A stretch of DNA of 64,000 bases from Agroathelia rolfsii (lineage: Eukaryota > Basidiomycota > Agaricomycetes > Amylocorticiales > Amylocorticiaceae), in the NCBI GenBank assembly GCA_018343915.1, contig JABRWF010000007.1, positions 1 through 64,000 of the forward strand. The letters run 5' to 3'. The translations under genes and the position numbers were made by a program. The notes beneath the pieces were generated by a model, which had not been told where the DNA came from, searched no databases, and saw only the letters and a list, made by a program, of their open reading frames with translations. Shown piece by piece: positions 55,276 to 64,000 of this stretch (its first letter is position 1; each line of letters opens with the position of its first letter).

Positions 55276-55480
55276 CAACGACAAGCGGATGCCTTCAATG
55301 GCATATTTCTAGCTTTTGCTTTAGTCTTGGTTGGCTGGCTGGCTGGCTGGCTGGCTTGACAAATCAACAATTACTCCTGTAATACATAGCTTGATATATA
55401 TGAGGGCCAATTCATGTGACTACTATACTACCTATAGTCCATTCTCTTAGGGTAATAAAATAAAAATAAAGGGGAAATAT
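55266..55480 (-). repeat. Degraded LTR-B fragment and a GGCT microsatellite
   Basis: 55332-55356 is a (GGCT)n run. About 55372-55470 matches the end of LTR-B (ATTACTCCTGT..GAGGGCCAAT..CATGTGACT..CTATAGTCCA..GGGTAAT) with many C/G positions changed to T/A. This is an old, mutated LTR-B copy. Confidence 0.7.
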
Positions 55481-56040
55481 GCCAAGATACATGAATTGTA
55501 GTGCAACAAAAACAGTAAGAAAAGGAAATTGTTCCATAAAATATAAGAAAAATCATGACATTGCTGTTTAGAAGTACTTAGTAAACTAAGGGGCAAGAGG
55601 GACATTCTAATAATGTCATTAATTGTCCCTTTGACTAATAGACTATAAATATAAAAACAGTTAGGCACATCATCAAGGCTAAGGCCCAGGAGACTGAACA
55701 CTATACATGTGCAAAGAAGCCTTTCATGGTAGTGCATGCCTAGTTTGTTGATAGAATCATTAGTATTTGAGGAAGCTATCTCAGTTAAAACTCTCATGAC
55801 TAGTCCACCTCTAAAGGTTCCTCGGAATTCAAAAAGAGATATCAAGAGAAAACCAATAACTCTAATATTCGTAATGGCCTCCATGCTCTTGTTTTTCTGG
55901 GCAACTTCCTGAGCGTCAAGAAGTGATTGATATCCATTGATGATACTTTGGTTGTGGCAGTGTCTAAGACAGCATTCAGAGGAAAGAGGAAGGGGTTGAG
56001 ACATTATGGACATGGTTGGATGATTAGGGAGAAGGAGCAA
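55447..56040 (-). CDS. Hypothetical protein, possibly truncated
   Basis: A 197-codon frame whose last part runs into the LTR-B relic. The N-terminal ~120 residues look like real coding sequence (LDAQEVAQKNKSMEAITNIRVIGFLLISLFEF; IASSNTNDSINKLGMHYHERLLCTC) and resemble the helical region seen before the nuclease domain of some fungal HNH-type proteins, but no HNH motif follows. The C-terminal half is hydrophobic and low in complexity and may be intron or repeat read-through. I cannot give a function. Confidence 0.35.
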   Translation of the reverse strand: MLLLPNHPTMSIMSQPLPLSSECCLRHCHNQSIINGYQSLLDAQEVAQKNKSMEAITNIRVIGFLLISLFEFRGTFRGGLVMRVLTEIASSNTNDSINKLGMHYHERLLCTCIVFSLLGLSLDDVPNCFYIYSLLVKGTINDIIRMSLLPLSLLSTSKQQCHDFSYILWNNFLFLLFLLHYNSCILAYFPFIFILLP

Positions 56041-56377
56041 ATCGCTTAGCTACCTAGGTACTATAACAGCGCGTCACTTACTAACCCATATGTAGCCGAT
56101 GCTCGCCGGCCTCATATTAATTGAGTGGTATTTTGTTTATCTTTCTTTCGCGTTCGTAGGGGCTCTGGGGAGCCCTTGTAGAATCAGTTGGAAAGGGATG
56201 GGATTATTCAGAAAACTTATAAGACAGTCCATGTGTATGTATGTACTGCAGCCGGGCTAATCAGCGATGCCTGCCGAACCTACATGAAGATAAAGATTGT
56301 TAATACTATGATTTCGTGATTCCATTTCTGCACATATTATCTTACCAGAGGATGAAAGCCACAGCAATTTGGCCATG
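56041..56377. other. Intergenic spacer left of the SH3 gene
   Basis: About 340 bases holding the 3' flank of the SH3-domain gene. No repeat, RNA gene or ORF that I can support. Confidence 0.4.
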
Positions 56378-57613
56378 CTAATATTTAGAACTAAGGCTTC
56401 CCGTTCTCTTCAATGAAGTCTTCCTCATGAGATCCTTGCTAATCCTGGTGTCTTGGATAGCCAAACATTCAGCAGGGATCATGCCTTGCGAGTTAGAATT
56501 GATTTTGCCACAATACACCCAACCGTCATCGTATATGGCAAGAACGCGAACTGTTTCTCCAATTTGGATTGGTAATTCATCAGGAAGTGACGGAATGAAT
56601 TCCGCCACGATCGAAGCTACTGTTCCTTCAGGTACACGAACTGGCGGGGTTGGATTAGGTATGGCAGGAACGACAGACTGTCCGAAACGCGCAGGGTTAC
56701 CGCCAGGAGTGAGAGATACTGGTGTGCTCGAACGTTGGACAGGCGTAGATGCTCTTATTCTGATCATGGTAGGATGGTCGTATGGGCTGGTGACGGATGG
56801 TGAAAGATCAAAATCACTGCCAAAATTGTCTATCGGTACTGGTGGCATAACTGGAGCCACCATTATCTCCGAAGAATGATCATAAATCCGAGACATCCGC
56901 GCAGACGAAGAATATGGCATCTGGTATGTAGATGCGCCTTGTGAATAGGGCGTATCAAAGTTTCGTTGGATTTCCTCTAATGCCTTCTCCGAGTCACGGT
57001 CGTTTGCGGGAATGTCGGGGCCGGAAGGCCATGTCACGGTATCTCTGCGGTCCTGTCTCTTCTGTCTTGCACAGCGACGATAAATCGTCAATCCAAGTGC
57101 CCAAAAGAATAGAAACGCTACAGGCGCGGTAATTCCAGCGATGAGAGCAACATGAGATTTGCTCAAGAGTTGATGATTCCCGGAGCTACTAGCATCACTC
57201 AGGACTGAAGGGGATGATAGAGCTGCGGTCGAACTCGTGATAACGGGTGTCTGTGTAGAGCCAATAGCGCTTGTATCCAACCCAGTTGTGGTCGCGGGTA
57301 TAGAACTGGAACTGGGGACGGCAGTCGTACTAAAGCTCGATTTGATTGTATTCGATGACGTGGCCAGGGTTGACAATCTAGCCGTCGAAGATGGAAATGA
57401 CCTGGAGTCAGACGCGCTTGGGCGAGTAGTGGCATCCGTAGTAACCGATCCTGTCTCGGCGGTTTGTGTACTTCTCCCTGATGACTGCGTAGGAGTTGCA
57501 TCATTTATTGTCGTAGTAATCGTGGTCCCGGCGGCTGGATTTTCGATTACAATGACCTCTCTGCGAGACGTATTATCCAAGGAAGTGCGGTTCTGTTGTA
57601 TGAGTAGAAACAT
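56378..57613 (-). CDS. Single-pass membrane protein with C-terminal SH3 domain
   Basis: A single open frame of 411 residues. Residues ~1-145 are Ser/Thr-rich and suited to O-glycosylation. One transmembrane helix lies at about 152-175 (VALIAGITAPVAFLFFWALGL), followed by a basic stop-transfer segment (RRCARQKRQDRRD). The cytoplasmic region is Pro/Ser-rich, and an SH3 domain sits at about 320-385 (VAEFIPSLPDELPIQIGETVRVLAIYDDGW.. GMIPAECL). The order ectodomain-TM-SH3 is that of Fus1-like membrane scaffolds involved in polarity or cell fusion; Sho1 differs in having four TM helices. No signal peptide is seen. A 3' splice site (ACAACAG) lies just inside the ATG, so an upstream exon could replace the first residues. 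Confidence 0.78.
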   Translation of the reverse strand: MFLLIQQNRTSLDNTSRREVIVIENPAAGTTITTTINDATPTQSSGRSTQTAETGSVTTDATTRPSASDSRSFPSSTARLSTLATSSNTIKSSFSTTAVPSSSSIPATTTGLDTSAIGSTQTPVITSSTAALSSPSVLSDASSSGNHQLLSKSHVALIAGITAPVAFLFFWALGLTIYRRCARQKRQDRRDTVTWPSGPDIPANDRDSEKALEEIQRNFDTPYSQGASTYQMPYSSSARMSRIYDHSSEIMVAPVMPPVPIDNFGSDFDLSPSVTSPYDHPTMIRIRASTPVQRSSTPVSLTPGGNPARFGQSVVPAIPNPTPPVRVPEGTVASIVAEFIPSLPDELPIQIGETVRVLAIYDDGWVYCGKINSNSQGMIPAECLAIQDTRISKDLMRKTSLKRTGSLSSKY

Positions 57614-58567
57614 AATGCAAAGGGCGTAAAATTACAAGTCACAGATAACTGAAAAAAACCAAAATTAAACAACAAAAGAGGCCTGCTCTTGAGAGGACCC
57701 GAAGAAGATATGAAAGATAAAAAGATAAAAAGAAAGACCAAAGCCCAGAGGTCAACTGGGAGAGATGGGCGAAGAGAGACGAAAGAAAGTAGGGGCCAGG
57801 AGGGCATTATAGTATCTGTCGCCTAGTGGTGCATCCGAGTCCATGGATAGACCAAGTGATCTGATAGGTCTGATCGTTGTCATCATTAAATGGTAGATAC
57901 CAAGCGTTGCACACTTTCGGTTGCCATTGGCTCGCAATGGTTGTTATAGGCCAGGGAACTGGAAGAACGGAATTGCCGCCGGTGAATAGTTGTTATTTTG
58001 CGTGAAGAGGGTAATTTTAAGGAGACACGTCCAATAGAAATATTGCTAGATGGCAATGTGAATTTTGAAAAGTGTTGCAGAAACCTTGGAGCTGTGCTGG
58101 GCGACTAGGACTCGTCGCGGTGAACGGCGCCTGTAGCAACTCAAGTAGCGCTCTACGGCCCGGTACGACAACCATATTACTCGGTTTAATAATGCCTGAT
58201 ACTAATCGACGCGGTCCATATTATACCTCACTGGTGGTCTTATACTGGTATGCATGGTCTATTGCAACATAAAGGAAACGTCAACAAAACAGATTTAATA
58301 ATAAAGAGCGTATGGGACAAACAAAATATATTCAACACAAGATACGAATATGAGAAAGGGGTGAAGTATTGTAGACGAGCCAAGGCAGTGTAACTTGCAT
58401 GTGTTCAGAAGATAAGCGTATAATCAAATTCCACGAAAATGTATTAATATCAGATATGGATCAAAGTAGATAGTTGCAACTATTTGACTCCAGCGCATAA
58501 CATGATCACGGAACCAGTCTTGCCGAAGGGACGAGTACCGATAACATAGGGACTTATAGATGCTACT
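57614..58567. promoter_or_regulatory. Upstream region of the SH3 gene
   Basis: About 950 bases between two minus-strand genes. Near 57700-57790 the coding strand is strongly pyrimidine-rich (runs of CTTTCTTTTT), typical of fungal promoters and 5' leaders. The rest shows no repeat or ORF that I trust; the short plus-strand frame at 58072 has no support. Confidence 0.5.
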
Positions 58568-61356
58568 TCAAGTTCTCGAGCCGCCGTAGGAAATGGTATG
58601 TGGGCGACCGTTGGTTTGACTCAAGCTAAATTCAGAAATGGCGGGCAAATTCTGGGGAACGGAGGGAAAGGCGTCAAAGATGCTTTCATCAAATATTCCG
58701 GTTGAGTTAGGGCTTGGAAGGAAGGTAGAAGAGGAATCCTGTGACAACCACGAGCTAGGGCGGTGGAAACCATCTGCAAGACTGTCTGTGGTAGGGTCCG
58801 AAGGTGAAGAAATGAGGGAATTTTGGGTTTGAGTCGACGAGTAAGGGTCCAGTGATGGCCCTCGAGAGGGCATGGAAGGAACGTCGGAAGCAATGGATGC
58901 ATCATCTAGTCGGTCGATACTTGAGACAAAATCTCGAACCGAGTACAAAAGAACATACCAGAGGTACTAGCGCCAGACTTGGTCCTCTTCCTTTGTAACA
59001 ATTTGCCAGCAAAGCTAGCTGCACGCCCAATTCCCATACCACTTTTCTTTCTTGCCAAAGACCAGGCGCGTCCACTCTTGACAGACATCGCATCTGTGGG
59101 GTGTAAAGATGATTCATAGGAATCGTCACCTGGCGTTACCAAACAGTCATCATAGGATGTTTCGGACGTAGTTGATATACTTTGTCTGTGATGGGCGGAA
59201 GCTTCGTATGCCGAGACTGGGCGACCGTCAGTCTTCTTGCGGAAGGTCGAAAAATACCGCGGCACAGAAGGTTTGGAGGGGATATTAGTTACGGTTTCAC
59301 CCTGGGAAGTTGCTTGGATTTCGGAAGAGGGCTCCAGATAGTTCAACTGCTCGGGAGTTACGATGGTGGGTACGGCCTTTGGTGTGACCGTCTTAGTGTT
59401 CGACTGAATTGGTACATCTGGGGTAGATGTCAGGGAACTGTCACTCTGCAGCAAACTAGTCGAACGAGGTCCTGGGGTGATAATCTTGGGTTCTACGGTC
59501 GAAGGGGCTACACCGACAGAAATTTCTTCGTATGAAGACTCTGGGGCATCTGAATTCGGTGATGGGGATCGTTTAGAAGGAATAGGGTCAACAGATGGTT
59601 CCGCTGGGGCTGTTTCGGTAAAGTCGCTGCCTTCCTGTAGATGTAGTTCCAGTAGTGCGGCATTCTCCAGGAGCATTTCCAGATCTCCGTAGCCAGGTGT
59701 CGACGGAGCCTGCGAGCTTCCGGCAGCAGTCCGTTGAATTCCAGATGGCTGAGATGTCTCGGACAAGGAGGGTATAGCAGATCCCGTCTTAATTTGGGGC
59801 AACGTGGCAGGCTGAGGCTCGGAAACTTTGCGATGAACTACGGCTTTGAAGGATGATTTGGTTTCCCGTGTTTTGCTGCCAGCGGCGCTGCTGTTGGATT
59901 CAACACCGCTAGACTCGATGTCACTATGCCGCGTCGTAGATAAAGATTCGGAAGATGCCTGGCGTTCTTCGGAGGTCGCGATTTCCGATATCGTAGCATT
60001 AGAGGCAGAACCTCTGATGTCATGCGGTGAGATCCTATGTGGTGGGTAAGATATTGATTTAGTCGTAGACACCATGGCAGCTGAGTTAGCATGGTCATCC
60101 AACTTGGGGGAGACAACAACGGTAGTTGCGCGGCTAGTCGGCTGGATAACGCGTGATGCAACACGAACATCAACCGGTTTGAAATGGATATTGATACTCG
60201 AACTTGTCAGATCTAAATCACCCACACTAGTCTCCGCTTCCAATCCAGAGAAGGAAGTCTCGTTGACAACTTGGGGCTTGATTGAAGACGAAGACACTTC
60301 ACGATCTGACATCTCCAACTGAGATGTTATAGGTACTGAAGCCACTGGCAAAGCGTCGGCACCCTCAAATGGAGAGGTACTTGGACACCAAATGTTAAAA
60401 CGTCAGAATGAAAGATTGAAATTACCTACTCACATTGAGTCTTGCGCTGGACTAAGTTTCACATTGAACGTAGAGGTAGTAGGAGTTTTTTCCGACTCAA
60501 GAATCGGATGATCGGGAGATGAGACCGTTGAGACAGAAAAACCAGATATTCCCTTTGCATTCGACAGGCTTACATCCTTGTTGGACGACTCGAAAGATGC
60601 CGATCTATCAATAGATGCTATGGCAAGCCAATATAAGTGGTCTCAAATATCATAGTACTCGTAAAATCCGCAAGCGTTATCTCACCTTTGTTCAACAGAG
60701 AAGCGGTCATGTCTGGGGATATCTTGTCAGTGATCCTGTCTTGATGAGATGTACGCCCAACGGCTTCGTTGGGAAGAGATGCAGGTGACGTTGTTGCATC
60801 AGAAGAGAACTGAGGAGACTGTGGAAGAGAAAGGGTATTGGAAATTGGTGAGACCAAGGGCGTGATGGGAGTGTCGTGCTTGGTGGAAGCGAGGACTGGC
60901 GATGCGCTATCTGGTGACGGGGACGCGACACGGGACTCGTCCGGTAGCATGGGTGAGGATGAGCGACTGCTTGTTTGACTGAGCGCAGAAGTGCCGCTGG
61001 TGCTCCTGGCATATCCCGGTATACGATTGCCATATAGCTCTTTACTTTTGTTTCCTTCAAGCTGGGTAGGTGGTGCGCCCATGCCAAAGCTTCCACGTGG
61101 AACGGGAACGCCGCCTTTTTTTTCAAACCTGGCAATCTTGTCTCTCAGTGCATTAGCATTTCCAGCACCAGCACCAGCACCTGCTGGTGGGACGGTTGGT
61201 GGTGAACCAGTCGGCTTGTGCGTAGGCGGTGTGACGTTGCGCTGCTGCAGTGCTGCTATCCTCTCTTTGAGATTAGCGGGTGGGGGTGGACCTCCTGGCC
61301 TGATATAAAACACATTAGACCAGGAAACGCACGGCTCGAGAACCGTTTACTTACAT
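58568..61356 (-). CDS. Pro/Ser-rich cytoskeletal-scaffold-like protein; start codon split by an intron
   Basis: Five coding exons (61355-61356, 60686-61299, 60434-60617, 58959-60379, 58568-58905) total 2559 nt, i.e. 852 residues. The first exon contributes only AT of the start codon; after a 55-nt intron (GTAAGT..ATCAG) the next gives G, so the protein begins MPGGPPPPANLKERIAAL. Two short helical motifs (LKERIAALQQR; ALRDKIARFEKKGGVPVPRG) are followed by a long, low-complexity Ser/Thr/Pro-rich region with many possible phosphorylation sites and a basic patch near RKKSGMGIGRAASFAGKLLQRKRTK. No enzymatic domain. I recall similar N-terminal motifs in agaricomycete proteins but cannot name a function; an actin or SH3-partner scaffold is a guess. 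One acceptor (CCAAG at 60380) is AAG. Confidence 0.75.
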
Positions 61357-61796
61357 AGTTTAAGGAGCGAGGAATGGGATGAGGAATAGGTGGTGCTATT
61401 AGAAGGCGAACAGAGCGACCAGCGACTGCATCAAAGGGATTGGTTGGGATAGTAAGGAAGTAAGGAAAGTTGCTGGCCCTGATCTCAACTGCGATATTCA
61501 GGGCACAAGGATAGAAGGATAGATGGTATCGGTGGTTTAGCCAGCCAGGCAAGCAATGACCCAAATGTTTCGGGAGTTGGACCACGGTGGAAACTGAAGA
61601 ACGAGTGAGGATTTGTATGGGTAAGCGCCGAGAATCGTAGTCCTTTTTATTATGAATTCGTTACGCAATACACATTCTTCCGCCGCCGCCATGCCGTGAA
61701 GTCTTGTGTGTATGGCCTTCTTATAACTACACTCAGTTAGGATAAAGTAAGGTATGTACATTCTTCTACGAGTTCATTTGCCCCATACTACACACA
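61357..61796. other. Intergenic region between the scaffold-like and poly(A)-polymerase genes
   Basis: About 440 bases containing the 5' leader and promoter of the gene to the left and the 3' flank of the gene to the right. No repeat or RNA gene seen. Confidence 0.4.
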
Positions 61797-64000
61797 CTAT
61801 AAGCTGTCATCGTTATTTCCTGCTGGTCCCTTTGACAGCCAGTAATCCCATCGCGCTGCTACCATCTCAGGGCCTCCGTTACCGTGAGCACGTCCTCTTG
61901 TCTCTGGCAGACGCTCGGAAGTTTCGATGGAAGCTGTGGCGCCCTCCTTCTCTGACTCATCGTCGTCAGTCGTGTAGACAGGGAGCACTTCGAGTGGAAA
62001 ATCAACCCTGCGTCGTTTGGAGAGCAGTTCCTGTGTCCGGCCAATGTCATATCGTCCTTCTTCTTCGCCTTCAGAATGATGTCTGGTGCATTCTTCGTCC
62101 GAGCTAATATCCATACTTGCCTCCCCATGAAATAACGTCTCAGAGCTATGAATCTTTTGCTCTTGTGAGGTGGCATCATCACGTTTAGAAGGACTACGTC
62201 GGATTCGTGAGGCCTGTGAAGACTGTCTTGCTACCATCGTCATGTCCGGTATAGGGTGCGGCTTTTCGAGGCCGAGTCGCGCATGCAAAGTGCCATCTGT
62301 ATATACTTGTGACACTAGTCGACGGTGATTGACAATCTGAACAACATGAGAAGAAACAATTGAATTGAGATCTTTTTACATACCTCTTGGGGAACTCGGA
62401 GAATCGATTTTAACATGCTAAAGTCCTCTGGTGATTGTTCTTGTGGTGACCGCAAACTAACGTAGCGACCCTCCTTCATAGCAGACAAAGTCCCAGCAAG
62501 ATTGAATGCGGAGGACGTAAGGATATCATGCGCACCAGCAAAGGTCGCACGAACCTTGGGCATATTGAAGGAATTCCTGGGTATATCGTTTGCTGTGAAT
62601 AAATGCTATTATAATCAGAAATATTTGAGTAGATCTCGCGGAGGAAACGCGCACATTCATCAATAGGATCTTCTATAGACAGAAGATAATCGCGTTTGAA
62701 GTCGAAGAACCCTCGCTCTTTCTTGTTGTAATATGTTCCGCCTCCTACAAGCGAAATACCAGTTTCTCGATAATTAAAATAGCGACCATAGAATTCAAAG
62801 AATTCTATTATAAGAACGCCCAGGTTCTGATCTGCATCGATCTCCCCACTCCTGATCTTCGGGTGCATTTGCAGAAAGCTGATAGCTAAGCAGACGATGC
62901 TGTAGCTACCTAAGCCACCACTGTAGACTTCGTTCAGGGAGCGTTGACTAAGGAACATTTTGGTGATAAGGACAAGGGCTTTTATAGCTCTCTCATGGCG
63001 CATTGAACGCAAGAATCCCGTAACTATCTTGCCAGCAGTTACGCCATTTCCTTGATTCATACTGATATCAACGCTGAATCCGCCAAGCCGAGGGAGTGTA
63101 ACAAATTTGACAATGGGAACCTTGGCCTTCGCGATGACAGTAACATTACTAGTAAGGCCGGCGCGCCGGATAACATTTGCCAATGAGCGAAGGACAGTGC
63201 TTTTTTCTGTATGCGCCATGACATCCGAATTAACGACAAGGTCGATATCGCTATGGAATCTTGTAGCCGTGAAGAGAATCATCGACAAAAGTGAACTTAC
63301 CCAAGAGGAAGATAGAGCTTTGTTTCAAAGCTACCGAAAGGATACACACTAGCGTCGGGAAAGGCCGCGATGATCACTTGTTCAATGAGCTTGACTGTCA
63401 AATGGCGGAGTTTGTCCTCGGTTGAGGAAGGGGAAATGTATGTCACGAATGCATCGACCTCTCGATGTAGCCTTGATCATAGTCATTACTTGTCTGAGTT
63501 GCAACAGGATATCAGACCCACATTTCGGCCACGTTGCGACAGGTCAGGAAATCAACGCCGTGGATCCATGGAGCCTGTGAGATGAAATGACTTCTCCTCG
63601 ACTGGATCATTTCATTATCATCGAAGACCAAGTCATATTTGCGTTTGCTACCAGTCGTTGTCCCTGTTTCTTTTCGTTTGTGTACTCTTCTGGGTGGGTC
63701 TTGCTTGTTTGTCATCTTTGCTTCTACTTCCTGGCTTTTTTCCTCGGGCGGTGAACGTTGCACGGACTCAGACGGAGGATCAGACTCCGGAGCGAAAGGA
63801 ATATAATCATCTCCAAGATCTGCGGGGTGGGTGCTACGTGCTAGGTCAGTTTTCTGTAACCTACTCAATTAGGAGGCATTAGTATATCGGCAAGGCAAAT
63901 ATGAGACATAAGATATAGAGCTGACGTTTCTGTATGAAGAGAAAGTATTTCGGATCCCTTATTAGAATTTTCTAAACCACTTCTGCTATTCGAGGAATGC
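61797..64000 (-). CDS. TRF4: Trf4/Cid14-type non-canonical poly(A) polymerase (5' end outside window)
   Basis: Exons 63522-63860, 63301-63471, 62655-63250, 62384-62592 and 61797-62336, plus a probable exon from 63926 over the right edge, leave a consistent frame (introns 50, 50, 62, 47 and about 65 nt). The nucleotidyltransferase core shows MLHREVDAF, then FGSFETKLYLPLGDIDLVV (helix-turn plus the two metal-binding Asp, DID split by the intron 63251-63300) and the third Asp in FSVDISMNQGNG. The PAP-associated domain follows (LNEVYSGGLGSYSI, FFEFYGRYFNY, LLSIEDPIDESNDIPRNSFN, FAGAHDIL), then a low-complexity C-terminus. Trf4 proteins add short oligo(A) tails to nuclear RNAs for exosome decay within TRAMP. 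All core residues are present; I expect an active enzyme. One acceptor (63472) is AAG. Confidence 0.92.

Noticed and set aside
58072..58272. 66-codon plus-strand ORF between host genes
   Set aside because: Short, no domain, no clear promoter or splice context, and within the upstream region of a minus-strand gene.
1..64000. CRISPR arrays, tRNA or rRNA genes
   Set aside because: I saw no regularly spaced short repeats and no cloverleaf or rRNA signature; the only tRNA-like match is the complementary primer site of the copia elements.

Overview
The window is fungal, most likely from a filamentous basidiomycete. The host genes have many short introns (47-70 nt). The mobile DNA consists of chromodomain-type Ty3/gypsy and Ty1/copia elements. 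Base 1 starts in C-rich telomere-like repeats (CCCCTAA variants), so the left edge is probably a chromosome end. I cannot name the species.

Layout. 1-24 is telomere-like repeat. 20-41004 is a single Ty1/copia element (Copia-1) swollen by nested insertions. Inside it are Copia-2 (792-5781), a solo LTR-A (6108-7105) and the minus-strand gypsy element Gypsy-A (12255-38860). Gypsy-A holds two solo LTR-C copies (15192-16065, 16684-17556), a solo LTR-B (19985-36302) and a solo LTR-A (37090-38101). That solo LTR-B was split by Gypsy-B (20750-36217, minus), which itself carries a solo LTR-A (22862-23891) and, in its 5' LTR, Gypsy-C (28627-35864, plus). Nearly every boundary is fixed by TG..CA ends and a 5-bp target duplication. 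41005-49312 is a second cluster: degraded LTR relics, a solo LTR-C (41690-48444) holding a second LTR-C (42292-43162) and the nearly intact Copia-3 (43277-48275, minus), then a solo LTR-B (48471-49312).

From 49.7 kb the DNA is ordinary genic sequence, and all well-supported genes are on the minus strand. They are a six-exon Crinkler-type protein (two ubiquitin-like headers, a restriction-endonuclease-like segment and a C-terminal kinase; 49737-52571), a Ser/Thr-rich single-pass membrane protein with a C-terminal SH3 domain (56378-57613), an 852-residue proline/serine-rich protein whose start codon is split by an intron (58568-61356), and a Trf4/Cid14-type non-canonical poly(A) polymerase running off the right edge (61797-64000). 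Between them lie two decayed coiled-coil reading frames, a ~300-bp palindromic MITE-like repeat, an 84-bp tandem repeat and an LTR-B relic.

Mechanistic points read from sequence. (1) All three gypsy families carry, 2 nt after the 5' LTR, an 11-nt block complementary to an 11-mer about 35 nt after the LTR TATA box. This is the arrangement of Tf1/sushi self-priming, and it covaries between families. (2) All three copia elements have a GGTTATGAG block after the 5' LTR, matching the anticodon arm of initiator tRNA-Met, as in Drosophila copia; in Copia-2 and Copia-3 the gag ATG lies inside it. (3) Copia-1 has about 2.75 kb of extra coding sequence between this site and gag. (4) Nonsense mutations and LTR differences are overwhelmingly C-to-T/G-to-A transitions, pointing to RIP-like mutation or methyl-cytosine decay.
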